From assembly GCA_001464935.1 (NCBI GenBank), contig LNEL01000043.1:1-64000 (forward strand): a DNA stretch of 64,000 bases, written 5' to 3'. Under the pieces are notes generated by a model that worked only from the letters and a program-made list of their open reading frames with translations, was not told the DNA's origin and made no database searches. This stretch comes from Gammaproteobacteria bacterium Ga0077536. Its GTDB lineage: Bacteria; Pseudomonadota; Gammaproteobacteria; Ga0077536. The translations under genes and the position numbers were made by a program. Numbering within the stretch: position 1 is the first letter of the stretch; the number at the start of each line of letters is the position of its first letter. Below are positions 56,583 through 64,000 of this stretch, one piece after another.

Positions 56583-57395
56583 ATGCGTATCGGGGTGTTA
56601 TTGCGAAACATGGGGCCGCAGTCGGCGCCGGGCCTGCTGCGGGCCTGCGCGCTGCGGGCGGAGGCAGGCGGACTCGACGATCTGTGGGTGGTCGATCACA
56701 TCGCGATCCCGCCCGATGACGCCGAGGGCTCGGACGGGCGCTACCTCGATCCGCTGTCGACTCTCGCCCACCTCGCCGGCGTGACGACGCGCATAGGCCT
56801 CGGCGTGACGGTGCTGATCGCGCCGTATCGGCCGCCGCTGCCGACCGCCAAGGTCATCGCCACCGTGCAGGAGTTGAGTGGCGGCCGCCTGCAGCTGGGT
56901 GTCGGCGTCGGCTGGATGGAAGCGGAGTTCCGCGCGCTCGGCGTCGACCGCGGTCGGCGCGGCGTGCTGACCGATGAACTGCTGGCATTCATGCACGAAT
57001 GCTTCGCCGACGATGAAGTCACGCGCCACGGACAGCGCTTTCTGTTCAGGCCGCGACCCGTGCGTCCGCCGTTCCTGATCGGCGGCGCTGCGGCCCATGC
57101 GTTCGAACGCATCGTGTCCTACGGCGATGGCTGGATGCCGATGGACGGCAAGCCGGACGCGCTGCGCGAGCCGGTGCAGGAACTGACCGCGCGCCTGCGT
57201 GACGCGGGCAAGCCCCCACCGATGGTGATTCCGCTGACCGGATTGCCGCTGGACGACCTGCCGCGCGCACGCGACCAGCTCGAAGCGCTCGCCGACATCG
57301 GCGTCACCGGCATCGTGCACGCTGGCAAGTATGCAGATGAGCGCGGGTTTGCGGAAATCGTCGACCGTCTGCGCGAAGTGACGGCCGGCGCGTGA
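56583..57395 (+). CDS. LLM class flavoprotein (TIGR03619-like)
   Basis: A 270-residue luciferase-like oxidoreductase of the shorter TIGR03619-type group. Key stretches are GLDDLWVVDHIAIPPDD, TRIGLGVTVLIAPYRPPLPTAKVIAT (in parts), GGRLQLGVGVGWMEAEFRALGVD and PPFLIGGAAAHAFERIVSYGDGWMPM. It begins MRIGVLLRNMGP at 56583 or at the preceding TTG. It is in an operon with the LLM monooxygenase and convergent with a third LLM gene, 10 bases between stops. Cofactor (F420 or FMN) and substrate are unknown. Confidence 0.84.
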   Translation: MRIGVLLRNMGPQSAPGLLRACALRAEAGGLDDLWVVDHIAIPPDDAEGSDGRYLDPLSTLAHLAGVTTRIGLGVTVLIAPYRPPLPTAKVIATVQELSGGRLQLGVGVGWMEAEFRALGVDRGRRGVLTDELLAFMHECFADDEVTRHGQRFLFRPRPVRPPFLIGGAAAHAFERIVSYGDGWMPMDGKPDALREPVQELTARLRDAGKPPPMVIPLTGLPLDDLPRARDQLEALADIGVTGIVHAGKYADERGFAEIVDRLREVTAGA

Positions 57396-57405
57396 CGCGC
57401 CGACG

Positions 57406-58350
57406 TCAGCGCAGCGCGTTGATCACGTCTGCAAAGGCGTCGATGCCGGTGGCATTCCACGGGTGCAGCATCACGCTCAGGTGATCGACGCCGGCGCGGC
57501 CGAAGTCGGTGATGCGCGCGGCGATCTCGCCGGCCTGGCCGCGCAGGGGCGCCGCGCCTGGAATCGGAAACGGCGTGTCATCGAGATTCACCGAGATCGT
57601 CGCATGACGCGTGATCGTGCCCGGATCGCGTCCGACGCGTTCGCACGCGGCCTCGATCGGCGCCCAGTGCTTCAGGAAGTCCGCCGGCGCGCTGTGGCCG
57701 AAGCCCAGCATGCAGTTCCAGTCGTCCGCGTATTGCGCCGTCAGGCGCGACATGCGCGGCTTGCCTTCGAGCACGCCAATCATCAGCGGCGGCCCCTTGG
57801 CACGTGGGCCTTTCGGCAGCAGCTGAGCGCCGTCGACGCGATGATATTGGCCGGTCAGTGTGAGCTGCTCGCCGGCGAGCAGGCCCTTGATGATCGGCAG
57901 CGCTTCCTCGAAGCGTGCGATGCGGTGATCGAACGGATAGCCGAAGGCGCGATGCTCGAGTTCGAAATCGCCGGCGCCGAGCCCGAGAATCACGCGCCCG
58001 TCGCTCAGATCGTCGATGGTGTCGACCATCTTCGCCAGCAGCGCCGGATTGCGGAAGCCAGCGTTCGACACCAGCGTGCCAATCTCGACGCGGGTCGTCG
58101 TGGCGGCCACCGCGGCGGCGAGGCTCCAGCATTCCCAGGCGCCGAGCCGCACGCCCGCATACTCGGGCGGGAACTCGACGCCGACGATGCGGAAGTCCGT
58201 ATAGGGTTCGAAGTAGACGTGGTCGGAAATCCACACCGAATCGAAACCGACGGCCTCCGCCTGCTGCGCGAGCGTGACGACATCGCGCGCGCGCGGCGTC
58301 ACGCCGTGCATGGCACCGGTCCAGGTCGGCAACAGCAGGCCGAGCTTCAT
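57406..58350 (-). CDS. LLM class flavoprotein, third of the cluster
   Basis: A 314-residue luciferase-like oxidoreductase. Patterns are EAVGFDSVWISDHVYFEPYTDF, TRVEIGTLVSNAGFRNPALLAKM, DGRVILGLGAGDFELEHRAFGYPF and GPPLMIGVLEGKPRMSRLTAQYAD. It overlaps the CoA-transferase stop by four bases (ATGA), so it is the last gene of the four-gene unit alpha/beta hydrolase, VOC protein, CoA-transferase, LLM. This operon context favours a role in degrading a CoA-activated compound. It differs clearly from the two LLM proteins on the opposite strand. Confidence 0.86.
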   Translation of the reverse strand: MKLGLLLPTWTGAMHGVTPRARDVVTLAQQAEAVGFDSVWISDHVYFEPYTDFRIVGVEFPPEYAGVRLGAWECWSLAAAVAATTTRVEIGTLVSNAGFRNPALLAKMVDTIDDLSDGRVILGLGAGDFELEHRAFGYPFDHRIARFEEALPIIKGLLAGEQLTLTGQYHRVDGAQLLPKGPRAKGPPLMIGVLEGKPRMSRLTAQYADDWNCMLGFGHSAPADFLKHWAPIEAACERVGRDPGTITRHATISVNLDDTPFPIPGAAPLRGQAGEIAARITDFGRAGVDHLSVMLHPWNATGIDAFADVINALR

Positions 58351-59558
58351 ACGACGCCCGCGTCGCGCAGACGCGCGAGTTCGGCGGCATCCACGCCGAG
58401 CGCGCCGAAGACCTCGGCATTGTCGGCGCCCAGCGCCGGTGCCGCGGTGCGCACGCGTGTCGGCGTGCGCGAGAATTTCGCGGCCGGACCCGTCAGCGGA
58501 ATTTCACTGCCGTCGACGAGCGTAGTCGGCTGCAGCATGTCGCGCGCAGCCACGTGGGGTTCCTGCGCCGCCTCGGCATAGGTGTTGACGCGGGTGACCG
58601 CGAGCCCGGCCTCGGTCCACGTGCTGCTGACCTCGGCCGTCGTGCGCGTGGCGCACCAGGCGGCCACCAGATCGTTCAGTTCGTCGCGGCGCTCCAGGCG
58701 CTCGAGCCCCTTGGCGGCGCCGAGTTCGGGGCGTCCGATCAGTCGCGACAGCACCTTCCAGTGCGAATCGAGCAGGACGCCGCCGTAGATGTAGCCGTCG
58801 GTGCACTGGTAGCGATTGACGGGCGCGGCGAGCGAGAACTCGTTGCCCCAGCGTTTGAATGGAATGCCCAGCGCGCCGATCGTGAGATTGCCATTGCTCT
58901 GGAACAGCAGGCCGTCGGTCAGGGCGATGTCGACGTGCTGTCCTTCGCCGGTGCGCGCGCGGTGCATCAGCGCGGCCATCGCGCCGAGCGCCCCGTGCAT
59001 GCCGCCGAGGTCGTCGCCGAGGAAGGTCGGCGCTTTCGTCGGCCCGCAGGACGGCTCGCCGTTCAGCGACGACCAGCCGCTGAAGTTCTGCGCTATCGGG
59101 TCGTAACCAGGGCGCGAGGACAGCGGCCCGAACTGCCCGAAGCCGCTGATCGACACGTACACGATGTCGGGCTTCACGCGCGCGACGTCGGTGTAACCGA
59201 CGCCCCACTCGTCGAAGGTGCCGGGCTTGAAGTTCTCGATGACCACATCGGCCGTGGCGCACAGCTTCAGGAACAGATCGCGGCCGGCCGGCACGCGCAG
59301 GTCCAGCGACACGCACTGTTTGTTGCGATTGACCGTTTCGTTGAATATCGACAGCTTCGAGTCCGGCACGAACGGCGGCACGCGACGCGCGATTTCGCCT
59401 TCCGGATGTTCGACCTTGATCACCTGTGCGCCGAAATCGGCAAGCAGGCAGCCGGCCATCGGCCCCGCCCAGGTGGTCGTTGCTTCGACGACCCTGATTC
59501 CGGCGAGCGGGCCAGTGAGATCATGTCGGGCCCTCGCGTAGAACGCATCACGATCCAT
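58347..59558 (-). CDS. Family III CoA-transferase (CaiB/BaiF type)
   Basis: A 403-residue CoA-transferase of family III, which moves CoA between carboxylic acids. The N-terminus LAGIRVVEATTTWAGPMAGCLLADFGAQVIKVEHPEGE (in two parts) is diagnostic. It is followed by NRNKQCVSLDLRVPAGRDLF, DVVIENFKPGTFDEWGVGY, SGFGQFGPLSSRPGYDPIAQ (region of the catalytic Asp) and GALGAMAALMHRARTGEGQHVDIAL (in parts). It could activate an acid for the ring-cleavage or beta-oxidation enzymes of the window. It overlaps the LLM gene (ATGA) and follows the VOC gene by 11 bases. Confidence 0.92.
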   Translation of the reverse strand: MDRDAFYARARHDLTGPLAGIRVVEATTTWAGPMAGCLLADFGAQVIKVEHPEGEIARRVPPFVPDSKLSIFNETVNRNKQCVSLDLRVPAGRDLFLKLCATADVVIENFKPGTFDEWGVGYTDVARVKPDIVYVSISGFGQFGPLSSRPGYDPIAQNFSGWSSLNGEPSCGPTKAPTFLGDDLGGMHGALGAMAALMHRARTGEGQHVDIALTDGLLFQSNGNLTIGALGIPFKRWGNEFSLAAPVNRYQCTDGYIYGGVLLDSHWKVLSRLIGRPELGAAKGLERLERRDELNDLVAAWCATRTTAEVSSTWTEAGLAVTRVNTYAEAAQEPHVAARDMLQPTTLVDGSEIPLTGPAAKFSRTPTRVRTAAPALGADNAEVFGALGVDAAELARLRDAGVV

Positions 59559-59569
59559 GGCAGGAGGCC

Positions 59570-59965
59570 TCAGGCGCGCTGCACGAATTCAACGATGTTC
59601 TGGTCCGGGTCGCGCACCATCGCAATCGTCACGCCTGGCATCAGCTCCTGCTTCGGGATCTCGAAACTCACGCCGGCCGCCTCGCAGGCCGCACACACTT
59701 CGTCGATGTTCGCGATCTGGAACGTGAGATAGCGAAACCCGAGTTGCGCCATCAACCCGCCGGGACCGGCCGCGGGGACCTTCTTCGGATCGACGAGCTT
59801 GACGAAACTGTCACCGAAGCCCAGCCGATGCATCAGCCCGAAGGGGAGCGGCGTTTCGCCGATCTTCGTCAGGCCCAGCAGGTCGACGTAGAACGCGAGG
59901 CTCTGCTGGATGTCGCTGACGATGATGCCGATGTCGATGCACTGCTTGGCGGGTTTCATGCCCAT
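59570..59965 (-). CDS. VOC superfamily (glyoxalase/dioxygenase-like) protein
   Basis: A 131-residue vicinal-oxygen-chelate fold protein. The two halves have the beta-alpha-beta-beta-beta pattern: QCIDIGIIVSDIQQSLAFYVDLLGLT starts the first, and RYLTFQIANIDEVCAACEAAGV the second. The C-terminal motif VRDPDQNIVEFVQ holds the expected metal-binding Glu. Members are lyases, epimerases (methylmalonyl-CoA type) or dioxygenases. A ribosome binding site AGGAAGGA fixes the start at 59965. It lies between the hydrolase and CoA-transferase genes in the same operon. Confidence 0.85.
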   Translation of the reverse strand: MGMKPAKQCIDIGIIVSDIQQSLAFYVDLLGLTKIGETPLPFGLMHRLGFGDSFVKLVDPKKVPAAGPGGLMAQLGFRYLTFQIANIDEVCAACEAAGVSFEIPKQELMPGVTIAMVRDPDQNIVEFVQRA

Positions 59966-59988
59966 CTCGAATTCCTTCCTGCAAGGGG

Positions 59989-60855
59989 TTAGGCGCCGCC
60001 GGCCAGATGCTCGACGAACCAGTCGCGGGCGGCGCCGGCGGCTGCCGGAAATAATGTCGTATACGGGTCGTAATGACCACCGTCGAGCAGGACGAGCCGG
60101 CTGGGCTGCCCGGCCTCGGCGAAAGCGGCACGCTGGCCGGCGTATGGGGTTTGCGTGTCGCCGGTCGCGAGGATCATCAGCAGCGGAGTTGGCGCGATGC
60201 GCGCGACGAACGCCGCGGGCTCGTAGCTCGAAATGAGTTCGAGGCTGCGCTGCGTGATGCAGTTCGGATAAGTGTCCTGCGCGCCGATGGCCTGCACCCA
60301 GTCCCAGGTCTGATCGCCCGGCCGCGCCGGCTTCGTGGTCCGCGGGGGTTCGCCGCGATAGCGCGCGTCGCGGTCCTCGGCGAATCGATGCTGCATCGCA
60401 TCCCAATGCGCGTCGCCGATCCACGCGCGCAGCGTCGCGTGCCCGGCGACGAACGGGACCTGCGCGACGACACAGCGTACGCGCCGATCGAGGGCGGCGA
60501 CGGTCAGCGCGTGGCCGCCGGCGTAACTCGTGCCCCACAGGCCGATGCGCGCCGGATCGATGTCGGCCAGCGTGCGTGCATGACTGATGACGTCACGCAT
60601 GTCCGCCACCTGTTGCCAGGGATCGATCTCATGGCGCGGCGTGCCGCCGCTGGCCCCGAAGTTTCGATGTTCGTAGACCAGCGCCGCGAGGCCGGCTGCG
60701 CTGAAGACCCGCGCATAGTCGAGCAGCCCCATCGCCATCGTGGCCGAGAAGCCGTGGCTCAACACCACCACCGGATGTGGCCCGGGGCCGTCGGGCCGCA
60801 GCAGCTGGCCCGCGAGTTCGATGTCACCGGCCGGGATTCGCAGTTCGTCGTGCAT
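59989..60855 (-). CDS. Alpha/beta hydrolase (dienelactone-hydrolase-like)
   Basis: A 288-residue serine hydrolase. The elements are VVVLSHGFSATMAMGLLDYA (oxyanion strand), YEHRNFGASGG, the nucleophile elbow GLWGTSYAGGHALTVAALD, the acid in LATGDTQTPYAGQ and the catalytic His in GGHYDPYT. It is related to acyl and dienelactone hydrolases of the X-Pro/BAAT-like type. The start at 60855 has a strong AAGGAG. A lipase, esterase or thioester hydrolase activity is possible. First gene of the operon that continues with VOC, CoA-transferase and LLM. Confidence 0.87.
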   Translation of the reverse strand: MHDELRIPAGDIELAGQLLRPDGPGPHPVVVLSHGFSATMAMGLLDYARVFSAAGLAALVYEHRNFGASGGTPRHEIDPWQQVADMRDVISHARTLADIDPARIGLWGTSYAGGHALTVAALDRRVRCVVAQVPFVAGHATLRAWIGDAHWDAMQHRFAEDRDARYRGEPPRTTKPARPGDQTWDWVQAIGAQDTYPNCITQRSLELISSYEPAAFVARIAPTPLLMILATGDTQTPYAGQRAAFAEAGQPSRLVLLDGGHYDPYTTLFPAAAGAARDWFVEHLAGGA

Positions 60856-60951
60856 GCCGATTTCTCCTTTGTCAGCGGTATACTCCGGGTCCCGCGCGAC
60901 GCGCAAGGCGTGTCGCAGCCTCCAGACCTCAAGCAAGCAAGAGTGGATTCA

Positions 60952-61596
60952 ATGCAGCGCTACAAAGCGATCCTGTGGGATTTTGGCGGTGTTCTGACGA
61001 CTTCGCCGTTCGACGCCTTTGCGCACTACGAAACGACGCACGGCCTGCCGCGCGACTTCATCCGGACGATCAACGCGCGCAATCACGAACACAACGCGTG
61101 GGCGCTGTTCGAATCCAGCCAGTGCACGATGGAGGAGTTCGACACCCTGTTCGAAGCCGAGTCGCGCGCCGCCGGCCATCCGATTCCGGGCCGCGTCGTG
61201 CTCGATCTGCTCGGCGGCGACGTGCGGCCGCGGATGGTCGAGGTGCTCAAACGCTGCAAGCAGGACTACCAGGTCACCTGCCTGACGAACAACATGAACA
61301 TGGGCGAAGGCCCCGGCATGTGGCGTTCGCCCGAACGCGCCGCGCAGGTCGCGGAGGTGATGACGGTGTTCGACCTCGTGATCGAGTCGAGCAAGGAGGG
61401 CATGCGCAAACCGGATCCGCGCATCTATGCGCTGGCCTGCGAGCGCATGGGCGTGAACCCGGCCGAGGTCGTGTATCTCGACGATCTCGGCATCAACCTC
61501 AAACCTGCCAAGGCGCAGGGGATGACGACGATCAAGGTGACGGGTGAAGCGCAGGCGATTGCCGAGTTGTCCGCAGTGCTGGGCATCGCGCTGTAG
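60952..61596 (+). CDS. HAD family hydrolase (ACAD10/epoxide-hydrolase-N-type)
   Basis: A 214-residue haloacid dehalogenase-superfamily phosphatase. Motif I is ILWDFGGVLTTSP with nucleophile Asp10, motif II is TCLTNNMN, motif III is the Lys in MRKPDPRIYALA, and motif IV is VYLDDLGINLKPAKAQGM. The acid-plus-two residue of motif I is Gly rather than Asp, as in the ACAD10-like and epoxide-hydrolase N-domain group. In that group acyl-phosphate or hydroxyacyl phosphates are substrates. It is divergent from the hydrolase operon. The start may also be a GTG three codons upstream. Confidence 0.85.
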   Translation: MQRYKAILWDFGGVLTTSPFDAFAHYETTHGLPRDFIRTINARNHEHNAWALFESSQCTMEEFDTLFEAESRAAGHPIPGRVVLDLLGGDVRPRMVEVLKRCKQDYQVTCLTNNMNMGEGPGMWRSPERAAQVAEVMTVFDLVIESSKEGMRKPDPRIYALACERMGVNPAEVVYLDDLGINLKPAKAQGMTTIKVTGEAQAIAELSAVLGIAL

Positions 61597-61618
61597 TGTC
61601 AGGCGTCGGCGGCGCGCG

Positions 61619-62416
61619 TCAATGTCCGCCGAGCAGCGCTGCCGTTTTCTGCCATAACGCCTCTGCGAACTCGGCATCCTGCGCGCGCCGCGAGGCCGCC
61701 CGTTGCCGGCAGTCACTGAAGTAGCGGCCCGTCACGCCGTAGAGCGCCGGGCTGGTCGCGACATGCAGCGAGGTCTGCGCGCCGGTGGCCAGCGGCGCGC
61801 CACCGGCGCCGAAGCCGACCCGCAGCAGCTTGGTCGCAATCACGCCGGGATGCAGCGCATTGGACGCCAGCATGGACGGTTCGTGGCGCGCCGCCAGCGC
61901 GTTGCTGAACAGCACGTTCGCGAGCTTCGAATTCGAATAGGCGCGGTAGGCATCCCAGTCGCGGTCCATCTGCAGGTCGGCGAGATCGAGCCGCGCGCTT
62001 TCGTGCGTGCCGGAGCTGACGTTGACGACGCGCGCACCGGGCGCACGGGTCAGCAGCGGCAGCAGCCGCTGTGTCAGCAGCACGTGCGCCAGGTAGTTCA
62101 CGGCGAACGTCAGCTCGAAGCCGTCGGCCGACTCCGTGCGCTGCCGGGTGTACACGCCGGCGTTGTTGATGAGCACGTCGAGCTGCGGCTCGTCGCGGTT
62201 CACGCGGTCCGCGAGTGTTTGCACCTCGGCCAGGCTCGCCAGATCCGCCCATACCGGAACGGCCGTGCCGCCGGGCTGCGTCAGCGCCGCCACGGCCGCC
62301 GTCGCCCGCGCTTCATGTCGCCCGTGCACCAGCACCCGCCAGCCAAGTGCCAGCAGGCCGCGCGCCGTCTCGAGCCCGATGCCGTCAGTCGCGCCGGTCA
62401 CCAATGCCGTTTTCAT
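61619..62416 (-). CDS. Short-chain dehydrogenase/reductase (retinol-dehydrogenase-like)
   Basis: A 265-residue SDR of the extended-substrate retinol-dehydrogenase/WW-oxidoreductase-like type. Motifs are TGATDGIG at residues 8-15, VLINNAGVYTRQRTESADGFELTFAVNYLAH (in parts), the catalytic Ser in VVNVSSGTHESA, and Tyr-x-x-x-Lys in YSNSKLANVLFSN. The C-terminal region SPALYGVTGRYFSD is typical. The substrate is unknown. It is convergent with the HAD gene and divergent from the ABC exporter across the repeat element copy C. Confidence 0.9.
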   Translation of the reverse strand: MKTALVTGATDGIGLETARGLLALGWRVLVHGRHEARATAAVAALTQPGGTAVPVWADLASLAEVQTLADRVNRDEPQLDVLINNAGVYTRQRTESADGFELTFAVNYLAHVLLTQRLLPLLTRAPGARVVNVSSGTHESARLDLADLQMDRDWDAYRAYSNSKLANVLFSNALAARHEPSMLASNALHPGVIATKLLRVGFGAGGAPLATGAQTSLHVATSPALYGVTGRYFSDCRQRAASRRAQDAEFAEALWQKTAALLGGH

Positions 62417-62751
62417 GCCGTGTCCCCCGTGCTTCTTCAGTGATGTTAACCCCGAACCGCGCTGACGGGGTGCCGGCCTGGGGGGCGGTATCTGCCACCG
62501 AGAACGCCGAGAACACAGAGGAAGGAAATGAGAAGAATCGAAACAGGTCTCCCCCGGAGGCGGTCAGCGTGCCTGTCCCCACTTGCGCATCTTTTCCCCT
62601 CGGTGTTCTCTGTGTGCTCGGTGGCCATTCCCTCACCCAACCTACGCCCGCGTGCTCATCTTTGCCCGCGGTGTTCTCGGTGGCTATTCCTCCACCGCGA
62701 GCGGCGTGACGTCGTGCCGCGCACATCGGTTAAAGTGGGGGCTCCGACCCG
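62417..62751. other. 335-base divergent intergenic region containing repeat copy C
   Basis: It lies between the divergently read SDR gene and the ABC exporter gene. Most of it is occupied by the third copy of the dispersed inverted repeat (62494-62684). The remainder must contain both promoters. A possible exporter -10/-35 pair is not clear by eye. Confidence 0.5.
62494..62684. repeat. Dispersed inverted-repeat element, copy C (with an extra right arm)
   Basis: The left arm at 62494-62517 begins GCCACCGAGAACGCCGAGAA and matches the reverse complement of the right arm (62602-62624) at about 20 positions out of 24. A further right-arm copy, GTGTTCTCGGTGGC, is at 62671-62684. As in copy B, a purine-rich stretch follows the left arm and a pyrimidine-rich one (CTTTTCCCCT) precedes the right. 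Unlike copies A and B, this one separates divergent genes. Confidence 0.65.
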
Positions 62752-64000
62752 ATGGTTTCGAACTTGACTGCGACCCCCGATCAGCCGCCGCCGGCCCTGC
62801 CGGACGCGCCGTTTGCATTCGTGCTGCATTTCATCCGGTACTACCTGCCGGGCGTGGCCGCCGTCGCGCTGCTCGAAGCGGGGCAGTCGACCTGCGGCAT
62901 CCTGCTGCCGTACGCGATCAAGCAGATCATGGACGCGGTGACGGGTGCCCAGGCCGCGGCGACCGACGCGTGGGCGCGGGTCGAGGGCCCGCTGTGGCTG
63001 TTCGCGCTGCTGAACCTCGGCATCCTGCTGTGTTCGCGCGGCAGCGGCACGATTCTCGTGCTGCTCGGACCGGCGCTGCGGCGGCGCATCCGGCGCGACC
63101 TGTTCAGCTACCTGCAGCACCACTCGCAGCGCTATTTCCTCGGCAACTTCGCGGGTTCGCTCGCCAACCGGATTGCGGAAACCTCGATGGGCACGGCGCA
63201 GGTGCTGTGGACCCTGATGTTCGACTTCTGGCCGTTGACGATCACCTTCATCGTGTCACTGGTCCTGCTGTCGCAGGTCAACACGATGCTGGCGCTCGTG
63301 CTCGGCGGCTGGATGGTGCTGTACGTCGGGGTCTCGTTCCTGCTGTCGAAACGCTGCCGGCGCTATGCGCGGGATTACGCCGCGGCGCGCAGCCTCGTCA
63401 GCGGCAAGATCGTCGACTCCGTCACCAACATCATGAATGCGAAGCTGTTCGCGCGGCGGGACTTCGAGCGCGAGTATCTCGAGCACTTCCTCGACTTCGA
63501 GGTCGGACGCGCGCGGCGCGTATTCTGGTTCATGGAGGCGATCCGCTGGTTCCAGTTCACCGCCGCGATGGGTCTGATGCTCGGCATCGTCGGCTACGCC
63601 ATCAATCTGTGGGTCGACGGCCGGATGACGATCGGCCAGTTCGCGATGTCGGCGAGCCTGTCGTTGATCATCATCGAGCAGGCGCGCGGGCTCAGCCGGA
63701 AGTTCCTCGATTTCTTCGAATACCTCGGCAACGTCAACGACGGCGTCAGCATCATCGTGCGGCCGCACGAGGTCGCCGACGCGCCCGCTGCGCAGGCGCT
63801 GAGCGTCAGTCGCGGTGAAATCCGCTTCGAGCACGTCGGTTTTTCCTATACCGGCGGGCGACCGGTGTTCAGCGATCTGAACCTCATGATACGCGCCGGC
63901 GAGAAGGTCGGGCTGGTCGGCTATTCCGGCAGCGGCAAGAGCACCCTGCTGAACCTGGTGCTGCGGCTGTTCGATCTGGAGGAGGGGCGCATCCTGATCG
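62752..64000 (+). CDS. ABC-type exporter, fused membrane and ATP-binding domains (partial, runs off the window)
   Basis: The first 416 codons of an ABC transporter that continues beyond the right edge. About six membrane segments lie within residues 25-340 (VAAVALLEAGQSTCGILLPYAI, LFALLNLGILLCS, FDFWPLTITFIVSLVLLSQ, MVLYVGVSFLLSKR). The nucleotide-binding domain begins at IRFEHVGFSYTGGRPVF and contains the Walker A motif GYSGSGKST at residues 390-398, with the catalytic Lys396. The rest (Walker B, signature) is outside the window. It resembles MsbA/lipid-A-type or multidrug half-transporters. The ATG at 62752 gives MVSNLTATPDQPPPAL. Confidence 0.88.
   Translation, partial: MVSNLTATPDQPPPALPDAPFAFVLHFIRYYLPGVAAVALLEAGQSTCGILLPYAIKQIMDAVTGAQAAATDAWARVEGPLWLFALLNLGILLCSRGSGTILVLLGPALRRRIRRDLFSYLQHHSQRYFLGNFAGSLANRIAETSMGTAQVLWTLMFDFWPLTITFIVSLVLLSQVNTMLALVLGGWMVLYVGVSFLLSKRCRRYARDYAAARSLVSGKIVDSVTNIMNAKLFARRDFEREYLEHFLDFEVGRARRVFWFMEAIRWFQFTAAMGLMLGIVGYAINLWVDGRMTIGQFAMSASLSLIIIEQARGLSRKFLDFFEYLGNVNDGVSIIVRPHEVADAPAAQALSVSRGEIRFEHVGFSYTGGRPVFSDLNLMIRAGEKVGLVGYSGSGKSTLLNLVLRLFDLEEGRILI

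Noticed and set aside
1..64000. CRISPR arrays, tRNA or rRNA genes, insertion sequences, prophage genes
   Set aside because: I looked for regularly spaced repeats, cloverleaf-like segments, transposase or integrase motifs and phage structural genes, and saw none. The only repeats are the inverted elements listed.

Overview
This is a 64 kb window of very high-GC (clearly above 60%) bacterial chromosome, densely coding on both strands, with many 4-bp start/stop overlaps (ATGA, GTGA, TTGA). The gene set (DinB, MtgA, the PrkA-YeaH-SpoVR stress operon, SelO, a TonB-dependent receptor, two exosortase-type sorted proteins, hybrid histidine kinases) points to a Gram-negative proteobacterium. I infer a gammaproteobacterium with a catabolic lifestyle built on acyl-CoA and hydrophobic substrates; the lineage is inference. 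I see no rRNA, tRNA, CRISPR array, insertion sequence or prophage gene. The last gene, an ABC exporter, runs off the right edge.

Layout. 0-5.5 kb: dinB, an outer-membrane-type protein, an ECF sigma / anti-sigma / subtilase operon and an esterase. 5.6-9.3 kb: two tandem paralogous hybrid histidine kinases. 9.3-14.2 kb: the prkA-yeaH-spoVR operon (minus strand), preceded by a textbook sigma-54 promoter. 14.7-17.6 kb: a small exported protein, a thioesterase and an acyl-CoA ligase. 17.8-23.7 kb: an aldehyde:ferredoxin oxidoreductase (AOR) operon (ferredoxin subunit, tungstopterin subunit, MoaD-like protein), divergent from a small protein, a Cys-less rhodanese, an SDR lacking its catalytic Lys and a double cyclic-nucleotide-domain protein. 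23.7-33 kb: amidotransferase, SDR, two sorted surface proteins, TonB-dependent receptor, LLM flavoprotein, enoyl-CoA hydratase, cupin and MtgA. 33.4-36.1 kb: a duplicated NTF2-like protein, an aminotransferase and a divergent MarR regulator with twin operator sites. 36-41 kb: a 2-oxoacid:ferredoxin oxidoreductase operon with an NADPH/Fe-S/flavin subunit. 41-49 kb: a phosphotriesterase-family lactonase/hydrolase, an unknown partner, SelO/TlpA/esterase, MFS, CinA and a quinone oxidoreductase. 49.6-55.3 kb: MFS, a transglutaminase-TPR protein and a DHH phosphoesterase. 55.5-62.4 kb: a catabolic cluster of three LLM flavoproteins, CoA-transferase, VOC protein, alpha/beta hydrolase, HAD and SDR. 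62.7 kb to the end: the ABC exporter.

How the parts may work together. Two enzyme systems handle low-potential electrons via ferredoxin (the AOR operon and the 2-oxoacid:ferredoxin/NADPH operon), so this part of the chromosome is concerned with ferredoxin redox balance beside CoA-ester and aldehyde catabolism. Acyl-CoA ligase, thioesterase, enoyl-CoA hydratase, family III CoA-transferase, several SDRs and several luciferase-like flavoproteins fit breakdown of alicyclic, terpenoid or steroid-like compounds, but no gene identifies the substrate.

Non-coding highlights: the sigma-54 promoter upstream of prkA; a pair of 21-bp operators around the marR/aminotransferase divergent promoter; a dispersed inverted-repeat element with arms related to CCGAGAACACAGAGAACAC, present three times; and a REP-like inverted pair near 49.2-49.35 kb.
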